Source: Candidatus Sigynarchaeota archaeon (GTDB taxonomy: Archaea > Asgardarchaeota > Lokiarchaeia > Sigynarchaeales > Sigynarchaeaceae). Taken from it: DNA of 11,954 bases. The notes below the pieces were generated by a model that was given only the letters and a program-made list of their open reading frames with translations, was not told the DNA's origin and made no database searches. The position numbers were made by a program, and so were the translations under genes. The DNA is taken from NCBI GenBank assembly GCA_030587525.1, contig JAUQYW010000760.1, forward strand, positions 1-11,954, written 5' to 3'. Positions 1 to 7,490 of this stretch are shown here, in pieces. Every line of letters begins with the position of its first letter. The stretch's first letter is position 1.

Positions 1-382
1 TTTTACCCAAGAAAAAGTAAGCCTTCGGTTTTGCTTGCTGGAAGCACGCATCCACCTCTGCCAATTTCAAACGCGGATCGAGCGGCGTTATGATAGCCCC
101 AATGCGATAACACGCGTACATGAGATACACGTGTTCTTTCAATAGAACCAGCGTCGAGGCAACGACATCGCCTTTCTTGATGCCGATGCTCAGCAACCTG
201 GCGGCAAATACCTTCGTCATCAACGCGAATGTTTTCCACGAGACTTTTTCCCCCGTATCGTACTCGATCAAGGCGAGCTTCTCGGGGGTTTCTTTCGCGT
301 ACTTGTCGACATAATCGAAGAGTCGCGGCAAGAGCTCTGCATACCGCCGCTTTACCTCTTCATCCATCTTTGGATCTTTCAT
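1..382 (-). CDS. AMP-dependent acyl-CoA synthetase/ligase, N-terminal part (cut by window edge)
   Basis: The reverse strand from ATG at 382 stays open for 127 codons to the window edge. It reads MKDPKMDEEVKRRYAEL at its start, then a typical ANL-superfamily N-terminus: a helix of the RLFDYVDKYAKETPEKLALIE type, a GEKVSWKTF segment, AARLLSIGIKKGDVVAS, and YACYRIGAIITPLDPRLKLAEVD. These match the first of the acyl-adenylate N-subdomain motifs (the 'G(I/V)xKGDxVA...GAI..PL(N/D)PR' pattern). The family activates a carboxylic acid with ATP and transfers the acyl group to CoA. The P-loop-like and adenylate-binding motifs lie beyond the edge, so substrate and integrity cannot be judged. A second in-frame ATG lies at 367. 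The ribosome site is weak: only GTGA a few bases ahead. Confidence 0.85.
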   Translation of the reverse strand, partial: MKDPKMDEEVKRRYAELLPRLFDYVDKYAKETPEKLALIEYDTGEKVSWKTFALMTKVFAARLLSIGIKKGDVVASTLVLLKEHVYLMYACYRIGAIITPLDPRLKLAEVDACFQQAKPKAYFFLGK

Positions 383-472
383 GGTTTTCACAACTCATTC
401 TTGCTTGGTGCGACACTCACCATCGAGTCAATTTTCCCCTGTCGTGGTGAATATGACTTATTTCATTCGTTG

Positions 473-482
473 AAAAGAAAAA
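473..482 (-). terminator. Candidate oligo-T terminator after the PD-(D/E)XK gene
   Basis: On the minus strand the sequence reads TTTTTCTTTT about 45 bases after the stop codon at 527. Archaeal RNA polymerase commonly terminates at such T tracts without needing a hairpin. The rest of the 383-526 gap holds no other gene. It must also contain the promoter of the acyl-CoA synthetase if that gene is transcribed separately. Confidence 0.35.
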
Positions 483-526
483 CTTTTACTCTAACGAGAG
501 CGAGGGTCAATTCTTACCGCGTGGCG

Positions 527-1306
527 TTATTTCAGCTTTTTTTGAACGGGAATTCCATCCACGTATTTTTTCTTGAATGAATCCATGTTACTGGAGAATT
601 CCAAGATAAAATTATTGAATGCTAATATACTCACTATCGGAATGAAGAAGTTTTGCACAGGTGGGTTGAGCAGGGTCACGACCATGGGAATGATGATGCA
701 CTTGTTCCATTCAAGCCCGAGGTCAAGGAACAAGCTCGACAATTCTGAAGGCGTATCACCAAGGGCAATGCAGCGCAAAAATTGCTCGTTCGCGGCTTCG
801 AGGATGCGCGCGGTGCTCGAGTTCGCCGTGTAATCCCATTGCTTCGCATCGATGAGGAACATGAGATGTTCCTTGGAATACCTGTCCACCGCGACGATGT
901 CGACCTCGTGGCGCTTTTCCTTCGCATCTTTGAACCTGAAGTTCTTTCTGGTGATGTAGCCGTTCTCTGACATAGCATGTTGCACGAGCTTCTCGAAATC
1001 TGTCCAATGTAGCAATGTCACGTCTGCGAGGTTGATATCGAGCGAATAGAGCATCAACCACAGCGAGACCTTGTCGAGTACTTTCACGAGCTTTTGTTTA
1101 CCCTTGCTCGTGATGGAGATTGCTTCCCCGCTCGCATTGCTAATGTATTCAAGCAAATCATTTATCTGCACTTCGTCTTCTGAATCCGCAGTATAAAGAT
1201 CGTTCAAGGCATCGATCGGAACGGTTGTTGTGGTTGGTTCTTTTGTTTCCCTTAACAGCATCGCGACGATGCTCGCGATGGTTCCTCGAAACCGCTCCAT
1301 CATCAT
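527..1306 (-). CDS. PD-(D/E)XK nuclease-superfamily protein with N-terminal winged-helix-like region
   Basis: A 259-residue protein. Residues about 103-157 show the restriction-endonuclease-like fold of Mrr/archaeal Holliday-junction-resolvase relatives: Glu105 in WTDFEKLVQHAM, then EVDIVAVD with Glu134 and Asp136, then LIDAKQW with Asp153 and Lys155. This is the expected E, D, (D/E)-x-K catalytic set, so a metal-dependent DNase activity is plausible. Residues about 40-80 look like a winged helix (NDLLEYISN, then ITSKGKQKLVKVL), suggesting DNA binding. The C-terminal part is rich in predicted beta strands. The gene starts 22 nt after the stop of the PIN gene and is probably cotranscribed with it. 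Three ATG codons stand in a row (1306, 1303, 1300). The ribosome site GGTGAT at 1309-1314 is too close to the first and best spaced for the third, so translation may begin at 1300. Physiological role unknown. Confidence 0.75.
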   Translation of the reverse strand: MMMERFRGTIASIVAMLLRETKEPTTTTVPIDALNDLYTADSEDEVQINDLLEYISNASGEAISITSKGKQKLVKVLDKVSLWLMLYSLDINLADVTLLHWTDFEKLVQHAMSENGYITRKNFRFKDAKEKRHEVDIVAVDRYSKEHLMFLIDAKQWDYTANSSTARILEAANEQFLRCIALGDTPSELSSLFLDLGLEWNKCIIIPMVVTLLNPPVQNFFIPIVSILAFNNFILEFSSNMDSFKKKYVDGIPVQKKLK

Positions 1307-1328
1307 CGATCACCAAGCTATCCCGAAA

Positions 1329-3221
1329 TCAAATCAAGTTCAGCGTGAAAAACTTGTCCTGGTAATAAAATGGTTGGATCGTGCATTCCCGGTCGAGTTC
1401 GATGATTCCCCGGATGCTTAAATCCTTTCGTTCCTTCTCATCAGGCTTGTTGATCTTGATCGAACCTGCCAGTACCTTGAAATCCTTGAGACGTTCGGGT
1501 GCCGTGATGTTAATCTCGTTTGGAATGATGACTTTAAACCTCGATTTCAAGGGATAAATCCAGCAGATGAAAAACTTTCCTTCATGGTTATAGGTGAGCA
1601 CTTTAATTCCTTTCTTGAATGCTGCATCCACCGTTTCGATCCGTGCAAAATCATTGCGAATTATCGCGTTTTCGAGTGGTTCCTTCGTGCGTTCCCAATC
1701 GCCCGGGAAGAGATGGGCTAGTGGTTCTGGAATTTTTGCCCCGAGGATCAAGCAGATAAGGTAGATTTTTCCCTCGATTCGGATGTCCTCGTCTGACCCA
1801 TTTTCAAGCAATCCGTGAACATGGCTGAGCACTTTCAAGGCAAGCTGGTGATTTCCAAACGATGTTAACTCGTCGCAGAAGTCTTCGACAAGCACGAGCA
1901 ATATTGAAAAGTATTCCTTTGGACATCTCAAGCTGGTTTCATTCAACTCGCAATTCACGCCTTTTGTATTGAGGATATCGATGCGTTTTTCTTTTATGCA
2001 CGAATAAATGGCGATCAACATGTTCACTTGATCCGGTGGTATCAAGGCGGGTACCTTGCGGCGTTTCAACGCGTCAGCAAGGAAATTGATGCTGGAAGCT
2101 ACGTAGGCATCGTCTTTTGCTCCGGTAATGATGCAATACGCGGTCTCGACCATCAATATAGAGTAATAAAGACGATTCGCGCCAGGCTGGTTGATCATTG
2201 CTTGAGCGGCTAGCTTTGCGAGCGCCATGTGCTTCGTGGAAAGATCAAGGTCGTGCCAAAAAAAGCAAATCTTGAAGGCATTCAAGTGAATGCGTACGAG
2301 ATAAATGGACAAGTAGTTGTAGAACCGTGTATAATCTTGAGGCTCGTTCATTCTAGTAACCAATGCATTCAATTTCAGGAATAACTCGTGCATTTTTGCA
2401 TCCACGATGTTTAGAAATTGTGCATCTGGAACCGCGAGCATCTGCTTGATGATGACGAGTGATGACTCGTAAATCAACAGGTCCGGGGCGAGTTGTTCGT
2501 GCGTGATGATGTATTTTTCGAAACTTTTGATAACTTCCTCGCCAAATTGTGGTTCGATGTCCTCCCGAGCCAGTCGAATTGAATTGAGCATGTCTGCGAA
2601 AAAATTGTCGATCGAACGAATCGGCCTTCGATTATTCTCTAAACGATACCGGGTGAAATATTTAAACATGCGCTTGGACATGTTCTCCATGCGTTCTTGC
2701 ACGTCCTTCTTATCGGAAATGCCATAGAGGAATCCGAGGAAGGGGGCGGATTCTTGCACCTTTGCGATATCTTTCAAAAAAAACTCTGATGCTTTCTGGA
2801 TGCCCTCGTCGTTTGACACGATGATGATCTCGGGGGGAGGCATTCCTTTTTTCTTCACGAATTCGTCATAGGTTTCCTTGGCGACCGTGATTATTTCGAG
2901 ATCGGTAATTTCTTCTGTGTTGAACCAGCGGAGATCATGCTTGCGCTGGCTGTTGATCCAGCGGAGATTCAAGAAAAACTTATCCTTGGTGATGTCAACA
3001 GGAGGGTGTACCTTGAAATTAATCTCCAGGTAAGTGACGAGGTTTGGATCGAATCCCCCGAGCTCTGCAACCACTTGAAAGGGGAGTATCGTCGTGATGT
3101 TGTTTTCGACGAGCGTGGATTTCAGTTCATTGATGAAATCGATTAGTTCATCGAAGGATTTAGTGTTTTCTATTAAACTGACAAAAAAATTGGTGTCATA
3201 GATAATGATCGTGTCTTTCAA
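1329..3221 (-). CDS. PIN-domain protein with long helical middle and beta-rich C-terminus
   Basis: A predicted 630-residue protein. The first ~150 residues form a PIN (VapC/FEN-like) ribonuclease domain: Asp9 in IIIYDTNFF, Glu53 in FQVVAELGG, Asp107 in EEITDLEIITVAKE, and Asp138 in IIIVSNDEG. These are the usual four acidic metal-binding positions, so RNase activity is likely. Residues about 190-520 are mainly helical with no family I recognise. The last ~80 residues are beta-rich (KFFICWIYPLKSRFKVIIPNEI). Start choice: an in-frame TTG at 3293 would add 24 residues, but it has no ribosome site and lies upstream of the only TATA-like element. The TTG at 3221 has GTGAGG five bases before it and puts the first PIN aspartate at residue 9, as is usual. 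The length far exceeds that of a VapC toxin (about 130 residues), and no small antitoxin gene is next to it. It is followed after 22 nt by the PD-(D/E)XK gene. Confidence 0.8.
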   Translation of the reverse strand: MKDTIIIYDTNFFVSLIENTKSFDELIDFINELKSTLVENNITTILPFQVVAELGGFDPNLVTYLEINFKVHPPVDITKDKFFLNLRWINSQRKHDLRWFNTEEITDLEIITVAKETYDEFVKKKGMPPPEIIIVSNDEGIQKASEFFLKDIAKVQESAPFLGFLYGISDKKDVQERMENMSKRMFKYFTRYRLENNRRPIRSIDNFFADMLNSIRLAREDIEPQFGEEVIKSFEKYIITHEQLAPDLLIYESSLVIIKQMLAVPDAQFLNIVDAKMHELFLKLNALVTRMNEPQDYTRFYNYLSIYLVRIHLNAFKICFFWHDLDLSTKHMALAKLAAQAMINQPGANRLYYSILMVETAYCIITGAKDDAYVASSINFLADALKRRKVPALIPPDQVNMLIAIYSCIKEKRIDILNTKGVNCELNETSLRCPKEYFSILLVLVEDFCDELTSFGNHQLALKVLSHVHGLLENGSDEDIRIEGKIYLICLILGAKIPEPLAHLFPGDWERTKEPLENAIIRNDFARIETVDAAFKKGIKVLTYNHEGKFFICWIYPLKSRFKVIIPNEINITAPERLKDFKVLAGSIKINKPDEKERKDLSIRGIIELDRECTIQPFYYQDKFFTLNLI

Positions 3222-3255
3222 GGGTGCCTCACTTGGAATAATGACCAGCACGGGC

Positions 3256-3265
3256 GTATTTATGC
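3256..3265 (-). promoter_or_regulatory. TATA-like element of the PIN/nuclease unit
   Basis: The minus strand reads GCATAAATAC. Transcription would begin about 25 bases downstream, near 3235, giving a short leader to the TTG at 3221. It also lies downstream of the oligo-T tract at 3308-3322, so the unit can be transcribed independently of the aminotransferase gene. Confidence 0.4.
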
Positions 3266-3307
3266 TTTCCGTCGGAAGCAAAGGGGGCGACAAAATGTGG
3301 GATCAAG

Positions 3308-3322
3308 AAAAAAGGAAAAAAA
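3308..3322 (-). terminator. Oligo-T terminator after the aminotransferase gene
   Basis: On the minus strand, seven T, two C and six T follow one another about 40 bases after the stop at 3365. A paired T tract of this kind is a strong archaeal intrinsic terminator. It separates the HemL-like gene from the PIN gene. Confidence 0.6.
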
Positions 3323-3364
3323 TGGCACGAAAACAATGTTCATATCAAGGCGGGGCTCGTTCGC

Positions 3365-4816
3365 TTATTTTTTCGCGGCCTCGGACATGGAGAAAATACG
3401 ATCAAACCGCTGGATCGCGTCGTCGATTATCTTGTCCGTGTGCGCCATCATCGTGTAAATGCGGCTTCCAGCCAGGGTGATGATGCCCTCAGCCATGTAC
3501 GCGGCGCCCATTTCTTCCATCATGACCTTACGCGCTTTCGCGGATTCCATCGCTTTCGGGTCGTTCAAATCGACGAACATAGCGCCGGACGTTTCCAAAT
3601 GCACGATGGAGCCTTGGCTGTACACGACATACGGGAGATGATACTTGGTGATGGTTTCTTGCAATCCTTTCGTCAAGCGATCACCAGCCTTGCCTGCCTT
3701 CACGGCGGCGTCTGTACGCTCGATTTCCTTGATGTACCAGTATCCGGCAACGCAGCTGAGCGGGTTCGCGGAGAGCGTACCGCCAACATATGCCCTCTTT
3801 TTACCAGATTCGACCCCGGCGGCGCAATACGAGATAATATCCTTGCGCCCGCCAATGGCACCGGCCATAGGATAACCACCGGCGATGCATTTGCCAAAGA
3901 CCGTGATATCGGGCTTTATCCCGAAATACCCTTGCGCGCCCTTGAGCCCAACGCGGAATCCAGTGACGACCTCGTCGAAGATCAACAACGCACCGAATTT
4001 ATCGCATAACTCCCTCACTTGCTTGTTAAAGTCGAAGGTCGATGGTCGCGTGCCGCTCTCGGGACCGAGAGGTTCCAGCAGCACGCAAGCGGTACCGCCT
4101 TTCGGGTCGTTCTGCTCCATTTGTTTCTTCAAACCGTCGATATCATTCGGGTAGAATTCTTGCGTGTTCTTGTTGCAATCCCGAGGGATGCCGATGGCTT
4201 CGGCCGACGAGCTGCCCGGGATATGCAAGCCAAAGACGAGCTGATCGCTCCAGCCATGATATGCTCCGCCTGCTTTTATCACCTTGGACTTGCCTGTCAC
4301 CGTGCGGGCAAGCCGGATAGCAGCCATGTCTGCCTCCGTCCCAGAACCGAGCATGCGGAACATTTCACAAGATGGATAGTACTGCTTTATCAAGTTGGCG
4401 AGTTTCAACTCGTATTCATGGAATAAGCCCGTGACAGGTCCGCATTCGTTGAGCAACTCGACAACCTTGTCTCTGACCGGCTTCCAGTTGTTTCCTATTA
4501 GCGTTGGCCCCCCAGCACAGAGAAAGTCGATGTATTGATTGCCATCGACGTCGTACATGTATGCTCCATCTGCCTTGGCTATGGCAATCGGGAACGGGTG
4601 GTTGAAGGCGAGGTTGTGCTGGACACCACCGGGAAGCGTTTCCTTCGCCTCCGTGGTGATTTGCTTCGATTTCTTGCATTTCTGCTCGAAATACTGGAGA
4701 TATGCTTGCATTGCCTCGTGCTTAAGTGGCACGAGAGGAGCCTTCGCAAGCTGGTCGAGCTCGGCTTGGACTTTTTTCGCATCGGGATAAGTTGTAATGG
4801 AATACTCTTTTACCAT
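3365..4816 (-). CDS. Class III PLP aminotransferase, glutamate-1-semialdehyde aminomutase (HemL)-like
   Basis: A 483-residue fold-type I PLP enzyme. Visible landmarks are the phosphate-binding SGTEAD (158-163), the aromatic-His-Gly AYHGWSDQ around 185-191, the cofactor-ring Asp281 in IFDEVVTGFR, the Schiff-base Lys309 in TVFGKCIAGGYPMAGAIGG, and GGTLSANPLS (345-354), which supplies the phosphate-contacting Thr. The block from FDEVVTGFRV through GAQGYFGIKPDIT is very close to HemL, which converts glutamate-1-semialdehyde to 5-aminolevulinate. It differs from true HemL in GSGTEAD where HemL has NSGTEA, in GPESGTRP replacing the usual VAGN loop, and in an N-terminal extension of about 45 residues. 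No other tetrapyrrole gene is nearby, so it may be an omega-aminotransferase or aminomutase of another pathway. Start ATG at 4816 is preceded by a weak AGGATGG site. The gene is closed by an oligo-T tract. Confidence 0.85.
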   Translation of the reverse strand: MVKEYSITTYPDAKKVQAELDQLAKAPLVPLKHEAMQAYLQYFEQKCKKSKQITTEAKETLPGGVQHNLAFNHPFPIAIAKADGAYMYDVDGNQYIDFLCAGGPTLIGNNWKPVRDKVVELLNECGPVTGLFHEYELKLANLIKQYYPSCEMFRMLGSGTEADMAAIRLARTVTGKSKVIKAGGAYHGWSDQLVFGLHIPGSSSAEAIGIPRDCNKNTQEFYPNDIDGLKKQMEQNDPKGGTACVLLEPLGPESGTRPSTFDFNKQVRELCDKFGALLIFDEVVTGFRVGLKGAQGYFGIKPDITVFGKCIAGGYPMAGAIGGRKDIISYCAAGVESGKKRAYVGGTLSANPLSCVAGYWYIKEIERTDAAVKAGKAGDRLTKGLQETITKYHLPYVVYSQGSIVHLETSGAMFVDLNDPKAMESAKARKVMMEEMGAAYMAEGIITLAGSRIYTMMAHTDKIIDDAIQRFDRIFSMSEAAKK

Positions 4817-4989
4817 GAAAGATCCATCCTGGTTACGTTTAATGACTATGAAATTCGTTCGTTACATACACGGAATGTCTAATCTCTTAAAAAACCAATT
4901 GCACCCCCGCGTAGCAAGATACCAGATTTATCGTGTAAATTAACGCGAGATTTTTTTCACCCCTTCCATTCTCTTATATCGGTAATCAA

Positions 4990-5030
4990 GGTGGAAACTC
5001 TTACTATGTGGGTGGACAATGGTGGACACT
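4990..5030 (+). repeat. Three helically phased GGTGGA(A/C)A motifs
   Basis: GGTGGAAACT at 4990-4999, GGTGGACAAT at 5011-5020 and GGTGGACACT at 5021-5030. The starts are 21 and 10 bases apart, that is two and one helical turns, as expected for a protein binding one face of the DNA. Confidence 0.55.
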
Positions 5031-5193
5031 TCGCCCGGGCGGGTCGTAAGAGGAAAACCGAAGGCCCCGTCTCACATGCGAGATCGGAACCATATTGCAA
5101 GATTTCCATCAACATGCTTAAAGCCCGATATTTCTCTCGTCACCGAATACGATACGCATCGAATAAATGACATCCCGGCACCTTCATAGCACG

Positions 5194-5200
5194 TTTAATT
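5194..5200 (+). promoter_or_regulatory. Possible TATA element of rtcA
   Basis: TTTAATT lies about 40 bases before the ATG. A start site some 25 bases downstream would leave a short leader containing the weak ribosome site GTGAT (5229-5233). The match is modest. Confidence 0.25.
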
Positions 5201-5203
5201 GGG

Positions 5204-5220
5204 TTGTCCAAGATTGTCCA
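5204..5220 (-). repeat. Two inverted copies of the TGGACAA motif next to the rtcA start
   Basis: TTGTCCA occurs at 5204-5210 and 5214-5220, again 10 bases apart. It is the reverse complement of the TGGACAA core found at 5013-5019. The pair lies between the probable TATA element of rtcA and its start codon, a usual position for an archaeal repressor site. Confidence 0.5.
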
Positions 5221-5238
5221 TGCTTTATGTGATTAATT

Positions 5239-6306
5239 ATGACTGTCGAAATTGATGGAAGCTACGGCGAAGGCGGCGGTTCTGTCTTACGGTTGTGCGC
5301 AGCTATGGGCATAATTTTCCAGAAAAGAATTCATGTGTTCAAGATACGTGCGAACCGGGACAATCCTGGCTTGAGGGAACAGCACTTGATGGGGTTGCAA
5401 GCGCTGACGAAATTGTGCGGTGGCAGCTTGGTGGGCGGTTCCGTGGGTTCCACGGACATCACGTTCATGCCTGGAACCATCAAACCCGGCACGATTGATG
5501 TCAAGATCGGCACGGCAGGTGCGATCGGGCTAGTATACCAAGTTCTTTCAATCGGATGTGCTGGATTCGTGGGAACTCCTGACCAGAAAGTGGAAATAAA
5601 CATCGTGGGCGGCGGGACGTTCAACAAGTGGGCACCATCTACCACATACATCATCAACGTCTTGATGCCCCTCCTCGAGCGTGTCGGATTCCGGTCATCC
5701 GTCGAGATCAAGCGCCACGGGTTCTATCCAAAAGGCGGTGCTGCTGCCAAGATCACGTTCTATCCCGTGCAAGCGTTGAAAGGCCTAGTCCTGGACGAGC
5801 GGGGCGATATTAACACAATTGGAGGTGAATCTGTGGCGACGGTTCACCTGAAAAATGCACGTGTCGCGGAACGGCAAGCCACGGGATTTACTAATGCGAT
5901 AAAAGGGACCTTTGCACCGAACCAAATGAAAATCTCCATGATATACGTCGATGCAGCAAATCCAGGGTCTGGCATCACGACCTGGGCCATGACCACTAAA
6001 GGATGCATCATCAGTTCCGGATCCGTCCTTGGAGAAAAGGGGATTCCTGCTGAGAGCGTCGGCAAGGATTGTGCACGGGACCTCCAGAAGGTGCTATTCA
6101 GCACGCCAATGGCGACGGTCGATGAATACACGTCGGATCAGCTCATCCCCTTCTTGATGCTGAGCAAGGAACGATCGATCATCATCGCACCGCAATTAAC
6201 ATCTCATGCGAAAACGAACATCGACATGATGCGCATGTTCACGAGCCGGCCATGCAACATCACGGAGAAAAAAGATGTCGTCGTGATGGAGTTTCCCGCG
6301 GCGTGA
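5239..6306 (+). CDS. rtcA: RNA 3'-terminal phosphate cyclase
   Basis: A 355-residue protein matching RtcA throughout, close to the family's usual ~340. It uses ATP to convert RNA 3'-phosphates to 2',3'-cyclic phosphates through a protein-histidine-AMP intermediate. Landmarks are the N-terminal IDGSYGEGGGSVLR (residues 5-18), NPGLREQHL (42-50), HGFYPKGG (160-167), VDEYTSDQLIPF (294-305) and SHAKTNI, whose His323 corresponds to the adenylylated His309 of the E. coli enzyme. It is therefore expected to be active, not an Rcl1-like relative. The ATG at 5239 has a weak GTGAT site five bases upstream. It ends only 11 bases from the convergent stop of the Nudix-NMNAT gene. No rtcB ligase gene is in the window. 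Possible roles are RNA repair and maturation of cleaved RNA ends. Confidence 0.93.
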   Translation: MTVEIDGSYGEGGGSVLRLCAAMGIIFQKRIHVFKIRANRDNPGLREQHLMGLQALTKLCGGSLVGGSVGSTDITFMPGTIKPGTIDVKIGTAGAIGLVYQVLSIGCAGFVGTPDQKVEINIVGGGTFNKWAPSTTYIINVLMPLLERVGFRSSVEIKRHGFYPKGGAAAKITFYPVQALKGLVLDERGDINTIGGESVATVHLKNARVAERQATGFTNAIKGTFAPNQMKISMIYVDAANPGSGITTWAMTTKGCIISSGSVLGEKGIPAESVGKDCARDLQKVLFSTPMATVDEYTSDQLIPFLMLSKERSIIIAPQLTSHAKTNIDMMRMFTSRPCNITEKKDVVVMEFPAA

Positions 6307-6317
6307 ACGCGCCCACC

Positions 6318-7490
6318 TTACCCGATATCCTGCATAGCTTTCTTGATATCTTCAACGAGTCGTTTTTTTTGCAGATACACTGCGCACGATGGCGGGACCG
6401 ACGATTGCCAATCCCCGCCATCGCGGATCAACTCGCGGATTCTCGTCCCGTTCAAGCGATCCATGGCAAACTGGAATTTCTCACCGACGGCAATGCCCGT
6501 CTTTTCGGCAAGGCCACGAACCCAATCATTGTTCGAGTATAACAAGATATCATTGCCAAGCAGCAATTTCACGTTCTGCATCCACAAGTCCTCGCTATGG
6601 ACATCCGGGACAGGAACGAAAAAAACGTGGTCGAATCCGAGCTTCGCATCCTCGATCGATTGCGTGATGATTGCCTCGCGCTCGGGATATGTCAAGGGAT
6701 TTCTGGAATCGCGGGAATATTGAGCGCTGCCGATACCGATGATCACGTCCTTGCTCGTTTCCCGGATGCGCTGCAAGCACTTGAGATGGCCAAGGTGAAA
6801 GGGCTGGAACCTGCCGAGAAACAGCGGAACTCGGGCTGGCTTCTTCGAGGAAGAAATCCAATCGTGAAACCGTTTTAAACCGGTCGTCCATTTCCTGTAG
6901 GCTTGCCATCCATCGAGACCGTCGTAGAACCGGTCGAAGCGATGCTCGGCCTTGATGAGAATTTCCCACAAGCCGCCAACCGGAAAAACGAATTTTTCGG
7001 ACTTGAGCAAGTGTTCCAGCTCCTCGGCGCTATACCAGCGGGATCGCGTCGTCACTTCCGCGAGTTCAAGGCGCAACGTTATCGTTGTTGATTTTCCCAC
7101 GAAGATGAACTTGATCTCATTCATGACGGGGTCCTGGAAAAGCGTCCACAACCGCAAGTGCTCGGGATTCGCAGTAATGCCCATTTCTTCGTGCAATTCC
7201 CTGCACATTTCGGCCTTGATCGTGTCGATCGTCATGCTCTTGCACGCCTTGACATGGCCCGACGCGGAGTCCGTGAAATGTTCCGGGAACGTGTGCTTCG
7301 AAGAAGCGCGCTGCTGGACGAGAAACTTTCGCAGTTCTGGATTGTAGATGAACAAGCCGGCCACGAGATGTAAATGCGATGGCGAGTCTAACTTGTCCCG
7401 AGGAATCGCTTTGTTCTCGAAGTTTCCCGTGAAGATGTTGTAGAGCGAGGGCACCACGGCCATGTATTCAACCTTTTCACTATCAGCCAC
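6318..7490 (-). CDS. Nudix domain fused to archaeal-type NMN adenylyltransferase
   Basis: A 390-residue two-domain protein. Residues about 8-185 form a Nudix domain of the IPP-isomerase-like type (LVQQRASS, FTDSASGHV, then RELHEEMGI at 97-105). The second half of the Nudix box is intact. The first half is altered: after Gly78 there is Lys84 where the box Glu is expected, and about five extra residues precede Arg97. Residues about 218-390 are a complete archaeal NMN adenylyltransferase: GRFQPFHLGH (226-235, the HxGH nucleotidyl-transfer motif), GIGSAQYS, DILLYSNNDWVRGL, NGTRIRELI (347-355, the ISGTxIR type) and the terminal SSVPPSCAVYL. It should make NAD from NMN and ATP. The Nudix half may hydrolyse a nucleotide such as ADP-ribose, but this is unproven. 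Start is GTG at 7490, with GGTGA six bases upstream, overlapping the previous gene by 8 nt, which suggests translational coupling. Confidence 0.9.
   Translation of the reverse strand: MADSEKVEYMAVVPSLYNIFTGNFENKAIPRDKLDSPSHLHLVAGLFIYNPELRKFLVQQRASSKHTFPEHFTDSASGHVKACKSMTIDTIKAEMCRELHEEMGITANPEHLRLWTLFQDPVMNEIKFIFVGKSTTITLRLELAEVTTRSRWYSAEELEHLLKSEKFVFPVGGLWEILIKAEHRFDRFYDGLDGWQAYRKWTTGLKRFHDWISSSKKPARVPLFLGRFQPFHLGHLKCLQRIRETSKDVIIGIGSAQYSRDSRNPLTYPEREAIITQSIEDAKLGFDHVFFVPVPDVHSEDLWMQNVKLLLGNDILLYSNNDWVRGLAEKTGIAVGEKFQFAMDRLNGTRIRELIRDGGDWQSSVPPSCAVYLQKKRLVEDIKKAMQDIG

Larger units (their letters stand above)
4817..5238. other. Divergent intergenic region with repeat motifs
   Basis: About 420 bases lie between the divergent aminotransferase and RNA cyclase genes. 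It contains TATA-like stretches (minus strand TTTTTTAAG near 4890 and GATAAATC near 4930; a TTATAT core at 4975-4980 readable from either strand), the GGTGGA repeats described separately, and a perfect CGCCCGGGCG palindrome at 5032-5041. A plus-strand frame of 54 codons (5006-5170), rich in Arg and Lys, sits about 25 bases after the TTATAT element. It could be a leaderless small gene, but I see nothing else to support it. Confidence 0.5.

Noticed and set aside
3440..4009. 189-codon plus-strand frame opposite the aminotransferase gene
   Set aside because: It lies wholly inside the strongly supported HemL-like gene and its translation has no recognisable domain; it is a shadow.
5006..5170. 54-codon basic plus-strand frame between the aminotransferase and rtcA genes
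   Set aside because: It sits about 25 bases after a TATA-like element and could be leaderless, but it overlaps the repeats, has no domain and no ribosome site; not enough to call.
6115..6156. Tyr in VDEYTSDQL of RtcA taken as loss of the catalytic histidine
   Set aside because: The adenylylated His of RtcA lies in the later SH..TN motif, which is intact (His323). Tyr at this earlier position also occurs in the E. coli enzyme as I recall its sequence.
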